Below, in pieces: positions 35,447-45,055 of a DNA stretch of 64,000 bases. The notes under the pieces are model-generated. The model did not search any database and was not told the origin of the DNA. It saw only the letters and a program-made list of their open reading frames with translations. Each line of letters opens with the position of its first letter. Position 1 is the first letter of the stretch. Position numbers and translations under genes: made by a program. Source of the DNA: an uncultured archaeon (GTDB taxonomy: Archaea; Thermoproteota; Nitrososphaeria; JACIWG01); assembly GCA_938034445.1 (NCBI GenBank), contig CALHLD010000011.1, forward strand, positions 1 through 64,000. The letters run 5' to 3'.

Positions 35447-35460
35447 AATAGTCTGATCTA

Positions 35461-37065
35461 ATGAACTCAACCGGCCCAGACTATAGGAGGGTGTGTGAAA
35501 AGATACTAGAGGAGATTATAAAAAAGCCTGTGAAGAATAAAAGGGAACTTTATCTTCTAAAATCAAAATACGCTAAAGAATTCGGTTTATCTAAGGTTCC
35601 TAAAAACTCCGACATACTTTCTCTAGCATCAGGCGATTCAAGGAAGACTCTACAATCTCTACTCAAGATTAAGCCCGTGCGCTCGGCTTCTGGAATCGTA
35701 GTTATTGCTGTCATGAGTAGACCTTATCCGTGTCCCCAGAAGGTTCCTTGCCTATACTGTCCTGGTGGGGTGGCCTATGGTTCACCTCAAAGTTATACTG
35801 GGCTTGAGCCTGCAGCTTTAAGAGGTAAAGAACACGATTATAATCCATATCTGCAGGTTAGAAGTAGGCTTGAGCAACTTAAGTCCATAGGACATAATGT
35901 CCAGAAGGCTGAAATTATAATAATGGGCGGCACCTTCTTAAACCAGCCTATAGAATATCAGGAGTATTTTGTTAAAGGCTGTTTTGATGGACTTAATGGT
36001 AAAATTTCAAAATCTCTTGATGAAGCCATAAAATTGAATGAGGTTGCTGAAGTGAGGAATGTTGGTTTAACTATTGAAACTAGGCCTGACTTCTGTAAGG
36101 AATATCATGTGGACTTGATGCTAAAATATGGTGTAACAAGAGTTGAAATAGGTGTTCAAACTCTCTCTGACAGGATATACAAGATTGTAGAACGTGGTCA
36201 TACTGTGCAAGATGTTGTAGACGCCTTTAGGATTGCAAAAGATTCTGGCTTAAAGATTGTAGCACATATGATGCCAGGCTTACCGGGGTCTTCGCCGGAA
36301 GAGGATATTGAATCATTCAGAATGCTTTTTGAAGATGAAAGGTTTAAACCAGATATGCTAAAAATATATCCTACACTTGTAGTCAAAAACTCAAGACTCT
36401 ATGAACTTTATCTTGAAGGAAAATATGTTCCATATCCTGAAGAAGTCTTTGTAGATATTGTTGCAAAGGCTATGGCTATGGCTCCACCTTGGCTCAGAAT
36501 AATGAGAGTGCAGAGGGATATTCCAGCAAATTTGATTGTTGCCGGAGTCAAGAAAGGAAATTTGAGAGAGTTAGCGCACACTCGCCTTAGAGAACTAGGC
36601 TTATCATGTAAATGTATTCGATGCAGGGAAATTGGTTTGCTTGAATTAAGGAGTGGTAAAAGGATGGAGGAGGAAATAGTATTAAATAAGATTATGTATA
36701 AGGCTTCTGATGGAATAGAAGTCTTCCTATCCTTTGAAACGGTTGAAAGTAAAGCTTTAATAGGCTTTATTAGGCTTAGAAAGCCTTCTGAAAAAGCTCA
36801 TAGAAGTGAAGTTAAAAATTCTGCTATAGTTAGGGAACTGCATGTTTATGGTCAAGCTGTTCCAGTCGGTTTAAAGGCTGACGAAAGCTGGCAACATAGA
36901 GGATATGGTAGAAGGCTTCTTGAAGAAGCTGAGAAAATTACTAGAGAAGAATTTGGGTTAGACAAAATACTTGTAACAAGCGCTGTAGGTGTAAGAAAAT
37001 ATTATGAAAAATTCGGGTACTCTCTCATGGGACCATACATGGGTAAGACTCTGAAAATATTATAG
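35461..37065 (+). CDS. elp3: Elp3-type tRNA uridine acetyltransferase
   Basis: 534 residues. The radical-SAM domain has a Cys cluster in CPQKVPCLYCPGG, the internal TIETRPDFC and GVTRVEIGVQTL segments, and the C-terminal GNAT acetyltransferase domain with RELHVYGQAVPVG and HRGYGRRLLEEAE. It makes cm5U-type modifications at tRNA wobble U34. The archaeal enzyme acts without the other Elongator subunits. Length matches archaeal Elp3. Converges with the creatininase-family gene with a 6-bp overlap. Confidence 0.95.
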   Translation: MNSTGPDYRRVCEKILEEIIKKPVKNKRELYLLKSKYAKEFGLSKVPKNSDILSLASGDSRKTLQSLLKIKPVRSASGIVVIAVMSRPYPCPQKVPCLYCPGGVAYGSPQSYTGLEPAALRGKEHDYNPYLQVRSRLEQLKSIGHNVQKAEIIIMGGTFLNQPIEYQEYFVKGCFDGLNGKISKSLDEAIKLNEVAEVRNVGLTIETRPDFCKEYHVDLMLKYGVTRVEIGVQTLSDRIYKIVERGHTVQDVVDAFRIAKDSGLKIVAHMMPGLPGSSPEEDIESFRMLFEDERFKPDMLKIYPTLVVKNSRLYELYLEGKYVPYPEEVFVDIVAKAMAMAPPWLRIMRVQRDIPANLIVAGVKKGNLRELAHTRLRELGLSCKCIRCREIGLLELRSGKRMEEEIVLNKIMYKASDGIEVFLSFETVESKALIGFIRLRKPSEKAHRSEVKNSAIVRELHVYGQAVPVGLKADESWQHRGYGRRLLEEAEKITREEFGLDKILVTSAVGVRKYYEKFGYSLMGPYMGKTLKIL

Positions 37066-37794
37066 TGGATTAATTTCAGCCTTCTCTAAAAATTCGCAGA
37101 CAATCTCCTCTATATATACGCATACTTCATTAAAGAAGTCCTTAGCCTTTTTCAAGTCAAAGTCCGGCACATCCTTCTCCTCACGTTTTATCACCGACCC
37201 TACTGAAGGATACATCCACACACCATTTCTTTTCAAAATCTCCTGTCTACTGTCATAAAGTTTCCTATTAACAAGTTTCTCGTCTACAGCTAAAACAGCG
37301 GCTGTCTCTTCAGCGGCACCATGTCCAGAACTTACACCATAATATTTTTTCACAATATCCTCACATGATATCCACCAATCAATGCACAGCACTCTTATCC
37401 TGCTACTAGAATACGCTCTTTCAGCCGCCTCCCTTATACAATCTACATTTCCACCGTGTCCATTTATTACAATAATATTCAAAAATCCTGATTTAGCAAA
37501 TCCTACAAAAATATCGTATAAGTAGTTTGTGAAAGAACTTTTTGTAACTGGTATTGATCCGGGATAGCAGCTTAAAGTTTGTGTGACGCCATAGTAGATT
37601 GGTGCTGCTAAAAGTGCTCTAACTTTATCACTTAATCTTTTAGCAATTTCTAAAGGTAGTAGCGTGTCTGTTGAAAGAGGTAAGTGTGAGCCATGAGCCT
37701 CTATCGATCCAACAGGCAATATTACAGTATTATATCCTTTAACAATTTTTTCAGCCACTTCAACCCAGCTTTTTAGATGATATTCTTCAACCAT
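37060..37794 (-). CDS. Creatininase-family amidohydrolase
   Basis: 244 residues. It contains VILPVGSIEAHGSHLPLSTDT (conserved Glu and His metal ligands), NGHGGN and SGHGAAEETA, the metal and catalytic motifs of the creatininase family. Members include creatininase, the archaeal FAPy deformylase ArfB of riboflavin/F420 synthesis and the mycofactocin peptidase MftE. ArfB is the most likely role in an archaeon, but neighbours give no support. ATG start with an AT-rich promoter region upstream. Confidence 0.75.
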   Translation of the reverse strand: MVEEYHLKSWVEVAEKIVKGYNTVILPVGSIEAHGSHLPLSTDTLLPLEIAKRLSDKVRALLAAPIYYGVTQTLSCYPGSIPVTKSSFTNYLYDIFVGFAKSGFLNIIVINGHGGNVDCIREAAERAYSSSRIRVLCIDWWISCEDIVKKYYGVSSGHGAAEETAAVLAVDEKLVNRKLYDSRQEILKRNGVWMYPSVGSVIKREEKDVPDFDLKKAKDFFNEVCVYIEEIVCEFLEKAEINPL

Positions 37795-37868
37795 AAATTT
37801 GGTTTCATACTCTGTTTTATAAAATTTTTCTAAGTTTATAGAATATGATATACAATGTTCTATAGTGT

Positions 37869-39140
37869 ATGAGATTATATTTTGTTCAAGTGCATATGTT
37901 TTTGATGGATATGCGCGACTCCAACGGTATTATATTAGGTTTTACAGACGGTCAAATGTTAGAGTTGAATGTTGACGATTTTGGGCGTCTGCTTATAGTT
38001 GGCGGCTGCTCTGAATCGTATACATTCTATCTTCTTGAAAAACTATCATGTAAGTTCCAATTAGCCTTCTATAGTTTAAAGGATGTTTCTTCAAAAGTTT
38101 TAAACAATTTTCATGTCCTGGATCTAGAACATTTGCTTCCAAATATTCTGGTATTTGATAGTTTAGGCCATAACCTTTCCTCCAGAATCATTGCTGAAGC
38201 TTTCAAATATTCTTTCAAGCTTTCTGAAGAAGAGTTTCTTCTTCTTCATACTCTACTGTTGTCTCTTTTAAAACAAAGTAGTAAACTTAATCTACTGCAT
38301 ATTGTAAGTGGTGTAAAATCATCTTCTTCTACGGATTCAAGTGTTCTGGAAAAGAATGCTGCCCTAAAGCTAGAATGGCGTCTGCACTTGATTGAAGAAC
38401 TATTCCCATATGTTATAAGAAGAGGTGATAATGTTGCTTATGATGGAAGTGTATGCTATAATCTGTCCTTCATCAACTCTGTTGAAGGAAAACTTTTGAC
38501 TCTCCTGCTTCTACTTTCAAAAAACTTTTTATATGATAGAGTAAGGGTTCCAGTAATTTTTTTAGGAAATTTTCCTGACCATGCTAAAGCTTATATTGTA
38601 AGTTTTATTGATCTTCTCCAAAATATTGTTGAACCAATTCCACTTATATTGTCTTGTAAACAAGGTTTTCCATTAAAGTATTTGAATTTTTTTGAAACAC
38701 TAATTTTTGATAAACCTTTTCTAGAAATTTTTGAAGTTAGTCTAAAAACTTTTTACCGTAAAAGCGGCTGTAGGGGTGAACTTTTCTATGTAAGAGGTGA
38801 CAATATTATCCCATTTTTTTATGATGAACCTAAGCTAGAAACTTTTGGAGAAAAGCTTCAGCATGTCACAAAAGATTTTGTTGAAGACTATCCGCTAGTT
38901 CAAAGGATTCTTGAAGTTATCTCCAACTACCCTAATGTGACTAGGCAAGGTCTTATACAATCCCTATCTATAGACTATCCTGCTGAAGTTGTAGAATATG
39001 TTTTGAATGAATTGATTGAAAAAGGCTATGTTATTGTCGAATTTGAGAAGAATAAAATGGGTCAATTTGCAAAGCTCTCAATTTCAATAGACGGACGCAC
39101 CCTTTTATCTAAAAAGAAGGGTGGTGTTCAAAACCAATGA
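37869..39140 (+). CDS. Degenerate HerA/VirB4-like P-loop protein with C-terminal wH
   Basis: 423 residues, not assigned with certainty. The layout resembles HerA/FtsK-type ATPases: GRLLIVGGCSESYTFYLLEKL aligns with the Walker A region but lacks the GK[ST] (residues 45-52). The stretch PNILVFDSLGHNLSSRIIAEAF resembles the family's NPL segment, and VIFLGNFPDHAKAYI sits where Walker B is expected without an acidic pair. Residues ~345-410 form a winged helix (ISNYPNVTRQGLIQSLS). If the alignment holds, it is a non-hydrolysing partner. It overlaps the RecA-like gene by 4 bp. The true start may be at ATG 37905 or 37911. Confidence 0.45.
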   Translation: MRLYFVQVHMFLMDMRDSNGIILGFTDGQMLELNVDDFGRLLIVGGCSESYTFYLLEKLSCKFQLAFYSLKDVSSKVLNNFHVLDLEHLLPNILVFDSLGHNLSSRIIAEAFKYSFKLSEEEFLLLHTLLLSLLKQSSKLNLLHIVSGVKSSSSTDSSVLEKNAALKLEWRLHLIEELFPYVIRRGDNVAYDGSVCYNLSFINSVEGKLLTLLLLLSKNFLYDRVRVPVIFLGNFPDHAKAYIVSFIDLLQNIVEPIPLILSCKQGFPLKYLNFFETLIFDKPFLEIFEVSLKTFYRKSGCRGELFYVRGDNIIPFFYDEPKLETFGEKLQHVTKDFVEDYPLVQRILEVISNYPNVTRQGLIQSLSIDYPAEVVEYVLNELIEKGYVIVEFEKNKMGQFAKLSISIDGRTLLSKKKGGVQNQ

Positions 39141-40138
39141 AAACCGGATTAGATGTTTTGGATAAAATTTTAGGGGGAAACTTTCCTCAAGGTGTCCTTT
39201 TACAAGTTTTTGGTGAAAAGGCTGTTGGAAAAAGTATTTTTTCCTCGCAATTAGCGTACAAGAATCTTGAGCAGGGTGCTAATAGTCTAATAATAGATAC
39301 TGAGCAAGGTTTCAAAAACACTATAGGCTCATATTGGCATGAGCGTTTTAAGAAAAGGTTTAACCTAGAGTGTGATTTACAGTATGTTAATATTAGGAGG
39401 TTTGCTTTAAGGGGAAGAGAAAAGAAGGTTTTCGAGTCTGAGCTTAAGTCACTTTTTGAGGCAGCGCTTTCTTCAATGAAAATAAACTATACGAAGGCTC
39501 AGCTGGAGCAGGCCTGCTGGCCCTTTCTTGAAGGCATTGAAATAGGGTATGCTGTTAAAGATAAGCCAACATTATATGTTATTGAGGCTCCAGCCTTACA
39601 GGATATTCTTGCATTAAATGGTGTAAGGTGTGATATCCTAATAAGCGAGTCTGGACGTGTTGAAGTTAGACTTCTTCCTGGAACAACCTTTAAAGTTTCT
39701 GAAAGTGTTCTTGGCAGGTTTGTTCAAGAGGCTAACATATCGCTACTTGTGTACGATAGCATTTCTATGCCCCTTAAGTCGACGTTTATTGGTACTCAAG
39801 ATTTTCCTGGACGCTCTTCTGCTACTGCGCTGATTCTTGGCCAGACTCAGAAGCTTTGTTCCGAACTCAATATCTCTGTTATAGCATTGAATCATGTTAC
39901 TGTGAACCCTATAACTGGACAGAATAAGCCTTATGGTGGACAGATTGTTGGCTACGACTTCAAGTTTAGTTTTATGCTGGAAAAGGCTTTCTCTAATATT
40001 GTTAACGATAGGACCATCGTTAATAGGGAGACCTTAAATGAAGCTAACAGGATTCTTAGAGTTCATAGACATCCTTCTATTCCAGAATATTCGCTATCTA
40101 TCGCGTTAAAGTTGTGTGATGAAGGCTTTTTCTGCTAA
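39137..40138 (+). CDS. RecA/RadA-like ATPase with large insertion
   Basis: 333 residues. Walker A GEKAVGKS is at 26-33, the IIDTEQGF motif (compare RadA IDTEGTF) at ~52-59, Walker B LLVYDSIS at 203-210 and ALNHVTVNP at ~245. KPYGGQIVGYDFKF resembles the RadA/RadB C-terminal part. About 100 extra residues lie between the TEQGF motif and Walker B compared with RadB, in a segment with its own beta-rich block (GVRCDILISESGRVEVRLLP). The N-terminal DNA-binding domain of RadA is absent. A RadB/KaiC-like ATPase working with the flanking proteins is likely; actual recombinase activity is unproven. Confidence 0.65.
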   Translation: MKTGLDVLDKILGGNFPQGVLLQVFGEKAVGKSIFSSQLAYKNLEQGANSLIIDTEQGFKNTIGSYWHERFKKRFNLECDLQYVNIRRFALRGREKKVFESELKSLFEAALSSMKINYTKAQLEQACWPFLEGIEIGYAVKDKPTLYVIEAPALQDILALNGVRCDILISESGRVEVRLLPGTTFKVSESVLGRFVQEANISLLVYDSISMPLKSTFIGTQDFPGRSSATALILGQTQKLCSELNISVIALNHVTVNPITGQNKPYGGQIVGYDFKFSFMLEKAFSNIVNDRTIVNRETLNEANRILRVHRHPSIPEYSLSIALKLCDEGFFC

Positions 40139-40154
40139 ATATGTGGTTTAATTT

Positions 40155-41258
40155 ATGGTAGCAAAATTTTCTAGAATAATCTTATTTTCTCTGACAATAT
40201 TTTTAGCTTTTGTTACAGTATTAGTTTTCCTAAGCATTCTATTACATTTTGTGAACGATAGCCTTTCTAGGATATATTTTTTCACCACTTCCACCCTATT
40301 TTACTTTCTCCTTTTCTCTTACTTAGCTTACGTGTTCTTAAGGGTTAGACTCTTTTATAGCCTTTATCATCTTTTTAGAAAGGCTTTAAAATATGGTCTT
40401 CTAATTTCTTTCTCATACACTTTACCATATACTATATTAAAAGATAGTGTCTTGGCACTAATTTTACATCCCATAACAGTATCATTATATGTTGCTTCGA
40501 AAAAGAATTTGATTTTCTTTAGAACGCATTTTCTAAGTTATAAGTTTTGTGATGGTTTTTTGATTGAAGGCTTTTTTGTGAAAAGGGTTCATCTGATAAT
40601 GCAAGTTTATCCCTCCACTTCCCAGGATACTGTAGTCAATAGGCTCTCTAGATTTGGTGAAGTTTTTCTTTTAAAGTATCCTCATGGTTTTCTAATGTTG
40701 TTTAAATGTAGTAGTCTGTGTATTTCCTACAGTTTTTGGAAAAGGTTTCTTCAAAAACGTTTTCTAGTACCCTTTAAGGATCTTGTTCCATCACTCTGCC
40801 ATCTTAGAATATTATCGTGTAAGGAGATGAAAGAATTTTTGGATAGAAGGTACGTTCCAGCTAAATCTTCTTTAAATTTGAAAGGTTTTTCTTCAGTTGA
40901 CCTAATATATTTTCCTAGAAGCCGAGACCGTCTTAGGTGTGCCTTTTTCATGGTAGGTGTCGGGGGCTCAAATCTTCTTTTGCTAGAAAAGGTCGGTGTA
41001 AAATGTTTTGAAGTAGACCACTTTACTGGCTGTCATCTATATTTAGACGACCTTTATGCCTTTTTGAAGTCTCTTCACACATGTAGTCGTCTTTTCGAAT
41101 ATTATGGCATGTGTCCTGTAAGGGCTAATATTGTAAGAAATGGTGACTGTTTTAGGGTTAAGATTCTATCTTCTCCTCCAGTCTGTTTGGAGCATGGACA
41201 GCTTAATCTACAGCTTACACTATATTCTCTTAACATTAGTATGCTACAAAAAGGTTAA
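40155..41258 (+). CDS. Polytopic membrane protein of the RecA-like cassette
   Basis: 367 residues, unrecognised. The N-terminal ~130 residues contain about four membrane helices (ILFSLTIFLAFVTVLVFLS, IYFFTTSTLFYFLLFSYLAYV and two more). The remaining ~230 residues are soluble, with many Cys and basic residues, and contain a segment PHGFLMLFKCSSLCISY and, later, FFMVGVGGSNLLLLEKVG. ATG start 16 bp after the RecA-like gene, same strand. The three genes probably act together, with this protein anchoring the ATPases to the membrane. Function unknown. Confidence 0.55.
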   Translation: MVAKFSRIILFSLTIFLAFVTVLVFLSILLHFVNDSLSRIYFFTTSTLFYFLLFSYLAYVFLRVRLFYSLYHLFRKALKYGLLISFSYTLPYTILKDSVLALILHPITVSLYVASKKNLIFFRTHFLSYKFCDGFLIEGFFVKRVHLIMQVYPSTSQDTVVNRLSRFGEVFLLKYPHGFLMLFKCSSLCISYSFWKRFLQKRFLVPFKDLVPSLCHLRILSCKEMKEFLDRRYVPAKSSLNLKGFSSVDLIYFPRSRDRLRCAFFMVGVGGSNLLLLEKVGVKCFEVDHFTGCHLYLDDLYAFLKSLHTCSRLFEYYGMCPVRANIVRNGDCFRVKILSSPPVCLEHGQLNLQLTLYSLNISMLQKG

Positions 41259-41281
41259 ATTAACTTACATTCTATGCAGGC

Positions 41282-42625
41282 TTGATATATTTGGAAAAGT
41301 TGGACGGTTACTCTGGTGCACTGAAGAGGCTTTTGGAGGAAAATAATGTTAGGGCTGGTGATGTTATAAAAGTTATTACGGCTGAAAGAGAATATGTTGG
41401 AACTGTTATACCAAGATACGAGTACGCTTCACAAGATTTTTTGACTTTGAAGCTTTTGAACGGCTACAATATTGGTATAAGGTTTGATAAAATATTGTTG
41501 ATCACACTTATTGAAAAGCATTCTCCTCCATCATTCAAGTCTACGCCGCCAGAGTCTAAGAGCGAAAGCTTGCCCCACGCTGTAATAGTTAGTACTGGTG
41601 GAACTATAGCGAGTAGGGTTGACTATAGAACTGGAGGTGTTAGGCCTGCCCTATCTGCTTCTGACCTACTGTCCGTTGTCCCTGAGCTTGCAGAAATTGC
41701 GAAGGTTGATGCTGAAGTGCTTTTCAGCATATATAGTGAGAATATGACTCAGTCTAATTGGACTATTTTAGCTAAAAAGCTTCACGAATATGTGAGTAAG
41801 GGTTATGAGGGTGTTGTAGTAACACATGGTACCGATACTATGGGTTATACTGCTGCAGCATTGAGCTTTGCTTTAAAAAATACCCCTATCCCAATTGTGC
41901 TGGTCGGATCTCAGAGGTCATCTGATAGGCCTTCATCTGATGCTTCATCAAATCTTATTTCAGCAATGCGTGCCTCTATAGAGGCTCCCTTTTCTGGAGT
42001 TTATGTGCTTATGCACGGATGGGTTTCTGATGAAAGGATGGAGATGCATTTGGGGACAAAGGTTAGGAAGATGCATACGAGTAGAAGAGATGCTTTTAAA
42101 TCAATTAACACTAAGCCTGCTGCCGTTTACGAAAATGGGAGAATTCGTGTGCTTTTAGATAATCTTCCAAAAAGGAGGCCTCCATCATATTTTGAAATAT
42201 TTCCAAACTTTGATGATAGGGTTGCTCTGATAAAATTTTATCCTAACATGGATCCAGAAATTTTCTCATACTTGTATGAGAGAGGCTATAGGGGTATTGT
42301 CTTAGAAGGTTTTGGCCTCGGACATGTGAGTAGTAAGGTGATTCCCGTTTTGAAAAAGATGATTAGAGATGGAATGTTTGTTTTTATGACTTCACAGTGT
42401 ATTTTTGGAAGGGTTCGCTTGACCGTATACGATACTGGAAGAGATCTTCTTGAAGCCGGTGTTATACCTTTAGAGGACATGCTTCCAGAAACTGCTTTCG
42501 TTAAGCTTTCATGGTGTCTTGGAAACTTTGAAGAGGATAGGGTTTTAGATACTATGAAAGCCAACATCGCATACGAATATTCTTCTAGAACGGTTTTGGG
42601 GGAGGGTGAATGTTTTGGAGGCTAA
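41282..42625 (+). CDS. gatD: Glu-tRNA(Gln) amidotransferase subunit D
   Basis: 447 residues. A small N-terminal domain (~1-80) precedes an L-asparaginase-type domain with VSTGGTIASRVDY and VVTHGTDTMGYTAAALSFAL, carrying the catalytic Thr residues. It frees ammonia from glutamine or asparagine for GatE, which amidates Glu-tRNA(Gln). GatDE is restricted to archaea and implies that this organism lacks GlnRS. Start is TTG 41282; a later TTG at 41291 is an alternative. The 3' end overlaps gatE by 20 bp. Confidence 0.95.
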   Translation: MIYLEKLDGYSGALKRLLEENNVRAGDVIKVITAEREYVGTVIPRYEYASQDFLTLKLLNGYNIGIRFDKILLITLIEKHSPPSFKSTPPESKSESLPHAVIVSTGGTIASRVDYRTGGVRPALSASDLLSVVPELAEIAKVDAEVLFSIYSENMTQSNWTILAKKLHEYVSKGYEGVVVTHGTDTMGYTAAALSFALKNTPIPIVLVGSQRSSDRPSSDASSNLISAMRASIEAPFSGVYVLMHGWVSDERMEMHLGTKVRKMHTSRRDAFKSINTKPAAVYENGRIRVLLDNLPKRRPPSYFEIFPNFDDRVALIKFYPNMDPEIFSYLYERGYRGIVLEGFGLGHVSSKVIPVLKKMIRDGMFVFMTSQCIFGRVRLTVYDTGRDLLEAGVIPLEDMLPETAFVKLSWCLGNFEEDRVLDTMKANIAYEYSSRTVLGEGECFGG

Positions 42626-44504
42626 AAATTTTAAGGCTAGGGTTGGGCTAGAAATTCATCAGCAGCTTAATGTTGGAAGAAAACTTTTCTGCAACTGTCC
42701 AATAATGGAATATGATGAGGCTGAATATAGAATTTTAAGGTATCTTAGGCCAACTCAAAGTGAACTTGGAGAAGTTGATCCTGCTGTAATGTTTGAGTTT
42801 AGAAAGAATAAGGCTAACATTTACATCTATAACAGTAGAGCCTCCTGCCTCGTAGAATGTGATGAGGAGCCTCCCCATCCAATAAACATGGACGCTGTTA
42901 AGGCTGCCATTACTGTAGCATTAGCTTTAGGCTCCAAAATCGTGGAAGAGCTTCATGTTATGAGAAAGATTGTTATAGACGGCTCCAATACTACAGGATT
43001 CCAGCGTACTGTTCTTGTTGCCATAGATGGTGCTTTGAAGGCTGATGGGATAGAAGTTCCTGTGCAAACTATATCTGTTGAAGAGGATGCTGCAAGGCTT
43101 GTTGAGGAAAGGGATGATGCTAAAGTTTTTTCACTTGACCGTCTTGGTGTTCCCCTGATAGAAATTTCTTTAGCGCCTATTGAAGCCGACCCGAAGACTG
43201 TTGAAAGGGTTGCTTTAGCTCTTGGAAGGCTTTTGCGTTTAACAGGTTTTGCAGCTAGAGGTCTTGGAACAATAAGACAGGATATTAACATTTCAATCGA
43301 AGGTTTTCCGCCTTGTGAGGTTAAGGGGGTTCAGAAACTTGACCTTATACCAAAGGTTATAGAATATGAGATGATGAGACAATATCATCTTTATAATGTT
43401 GCAACGCTTTTGAAGGAGAAGGGGTTAGATCCTGACTCTTCTGTAGGCGAATATGTTGATGTTACAGGTCTTTTTGAGAGAACCAGCTCTAAGGTTGTTA
43501 GAAGCGCTTTAGATGGTGGGAAGAGGGTTTATGGTATAAGGCTTAAAGGTTTCTCAGGTCTTTTTAAAATGGAACCTTATCCAAGTGTTAGGCTTGGTCT
43601 TGAATTGGCTGACATGGCTAGAGCATATGGTTTGGGTGGCATAATCCATTCTGATGAGCTTCCAGCCTATGGAATAAGCCTTGAAGACGTTGAAAGGATT
43701 AGAGCTTATCTTTCAGCTGGAGAATCTGATGCTTTTGTCCTCATATTGGCTGGGGAAAGGGATTATGATGCGCTACTAGCCTTAAGGCATAGAATGTTAC
43801 AGTTCTTTGAAGGGCCTGTTCCTGAAACTAGGGGTCCGACTGGGGATGGTAGGACAAGATATTCTAGGCCTAGGCCTGGTGCTGCTAGAATGTATCCTGA
43901 AACTGATATACCATTGATAAAAGTTACAAAAGAGTTGATTGAAGAATGTAGAAAATTTGTTCCAAAGCCATGGAATGAAGTTTTAAAAGATTATATGCAA
44001 AAGTATGGTTTGAATGAGAAGCTTGCGAACCAGGTTCTTGATTCAGTTTACCTTAGCCTGTTTGAAAGGGTCTGTTCTACAACAAAACTTTCTCCAATTT
44101 TGGTTGCTGTCATCTTAACAGAGCATTTGGTGAACATAAGTAGGGAGGGTTTGGACGTATCCGTGTTGGATGAAGAGAGGCTGCTTGAGCTTTTCCAGCT
44201 ACTTGACTCTGGAAAACTATCTAAGGAAAGTGTTATCGATATATTGAAGTGCATGTGTAGTGAAAGAATTAGTGCAGGTGATTGTGTGAAAAGGCTTGGC
44301 CTGAAACCGATTTCTGAAGAAGAGTTGGCGAAAATTGTCTATGAAACAGTGTCGTCGAATAGGGCTCTTGTTGAATCTTTGAAGGAGAGGAGTTTCGGTC
44401 CCTTAATGGGAATGTTGATGGAGAAGGTGAGGGGTAAGGCTGACGGTGGAAAAGTTTCTAGGCTTTTAAGGGATGAAATAGCAAAGATTTTGCAAGGCAC
44501 TTGA
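42606..44504 (+). CDS. gatE: Glu-tRNA(Gln) amidotransferase subunit E
   Basis: 632 residues. The N-terminal GatB-like cradle has RVGLEIHQQLNVGRKLFCNCP. The AspRS-type insertion (GAD domain), specific for GatE, lies in the middle (~290-420), and tail domains contact the tRNA (PKPWNEVLKDYMQ, then YqeY-like helices). It phosphorylates and amidates Glu on tRNA-Gln using ammonia from GatD. GTG start inside the end of gatD. Confidence 0.95.
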   Translation: MNVLEAKNFKARVGLEIHQQLNVGRKLFCNCPIMEYDEAEYRILRYLRPTQSELGEVDPAVMFEFRKNKANIYIYNSRASCLVECDEEPPHPINMDAVKAAITVALALGSKIVEELHVMRKIVIDGSNTTGFQRTVLVAIDGALKADGIEVPVQTISVEEDAARLVEERDDAKVFSLDRLGVPLIEISLAPIEADPKTVERVALALGRLLRLTGFAARGLGTIRQDINISIEGFPPCEVKGVQKLDLIPKVIEYEMMRQYHLYNVATLLKEKGLDPDSSVGEYVDVTGLFERTSSKVVRSALDGGKRVYGIRLKGFSGLFKMEPYPSVRLGLELADMARAYGLGGIIHSDELPAYGISLEDVERIRAYLSAGESDAFVLILAGERDYDALLALRHRMLQFFEGPVPETRGPTGDGRTRYSRPRPGAARMYPETDIPLIKVTKELIEECRKFVPKPWNEVLKDYMQKYGLNEKLANQVLDSVYLSLFERVCSTTKLSPILVAVILTEHLVNISREGLDVSVLDEERLLELFQLLDSGKLSKESVIDILKCMCSERISAGDCVKRLGLKPISEEELAKIVYETVSSNRALVESLKERSFGPLMGMLMEKVRGKADGGKVSRLLRDEIAKILQGT

Positions 44505-44550
44505 TTGTAATCAAAGTGGTTTAACCTTTATATCATGGTATGAAGGAGTT

Positions 44551-45006
44551 TTGTTGAAAATGCGTTTAAAGATAAAGATAGGTTCATCGGAAATAGAATT
44601 CGAAGGAGACTTAAGTGAAATATCATCTATACTTGACATTATACCAAAGATAATAGAAGCTACCAGAGGCGCTTCATCGTCTCCAATATCGCAGACTATC
44701 CCAAAGACTGATGTGGCTGAGGAGCCTGCTTTAGAGGAGTTGCCTACGATTCAGATTTCTAAAGACGATTCTATAGCGGACATTATAATGAAGATAATGA
44801 ACTCTTCATGGGGCAGGAAGCCTAGACGTCTTGAAGATATTAAGAAGGCTCTTGAAACATTAGGCTTCCCCCTCACACGCTCGACTGTTGCAGTAACACT
44901 TTTACGTTTAACACAGTCAGGTAAGTTGAGGAGGTTTAAGGACGATAAAGGTGAATTCTGTTACTCGATACTTGCCTCAAACGTTGATGCTATAATTCAA
45001 GCGTAA
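44551..45006 (+). CDS. Small beta-hairpin plus winged-helix protein, copy 1
   Basis: 151 residues. A short N-terminal strand pair (LKIKIGSSEIEFEGDLSEISSIL) is followed by a low-complexity linker and a C-terminal winged helix (~80-145; RPRLEDIKKALETLGFPLTRSTVAVTLL-like). I do not know the family name. The same two-part layout is seen in the next two genes. TTG 44551/44554 and ATG 44560 are possible starts; AAGGAG at 44543-44548 favours TTG 44554. Probably a DNA-binding protein. Confidence 0.5.
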   Translation: MLKMRLKIKIGSSEIEFEGDLSEISSILDIIPKIIEATRGASSSPISQTIPKTDVAEEPALEELPTIQISKDDSIADIIMKIMNSSWGRKPRRLEDIKKALETLGFPLTRSTVAVTLLRLTQSGKLRRFKDDKGEFCYSILASNVDAIIQA

Positions 45007-45055
45007 AATTTTTTAACGAAATTCATAAATCTTAGCTCTTGTAAGGTAGTGTATA

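Noticed and set aside
39137-40138. Annotation as a plain RadA recombinase
   Set aside because: The N-terminal HhH DNA-binding domain is missing and the large insertion is not a RadA feature, so only a RecA-superfamily ATPase call is supported.
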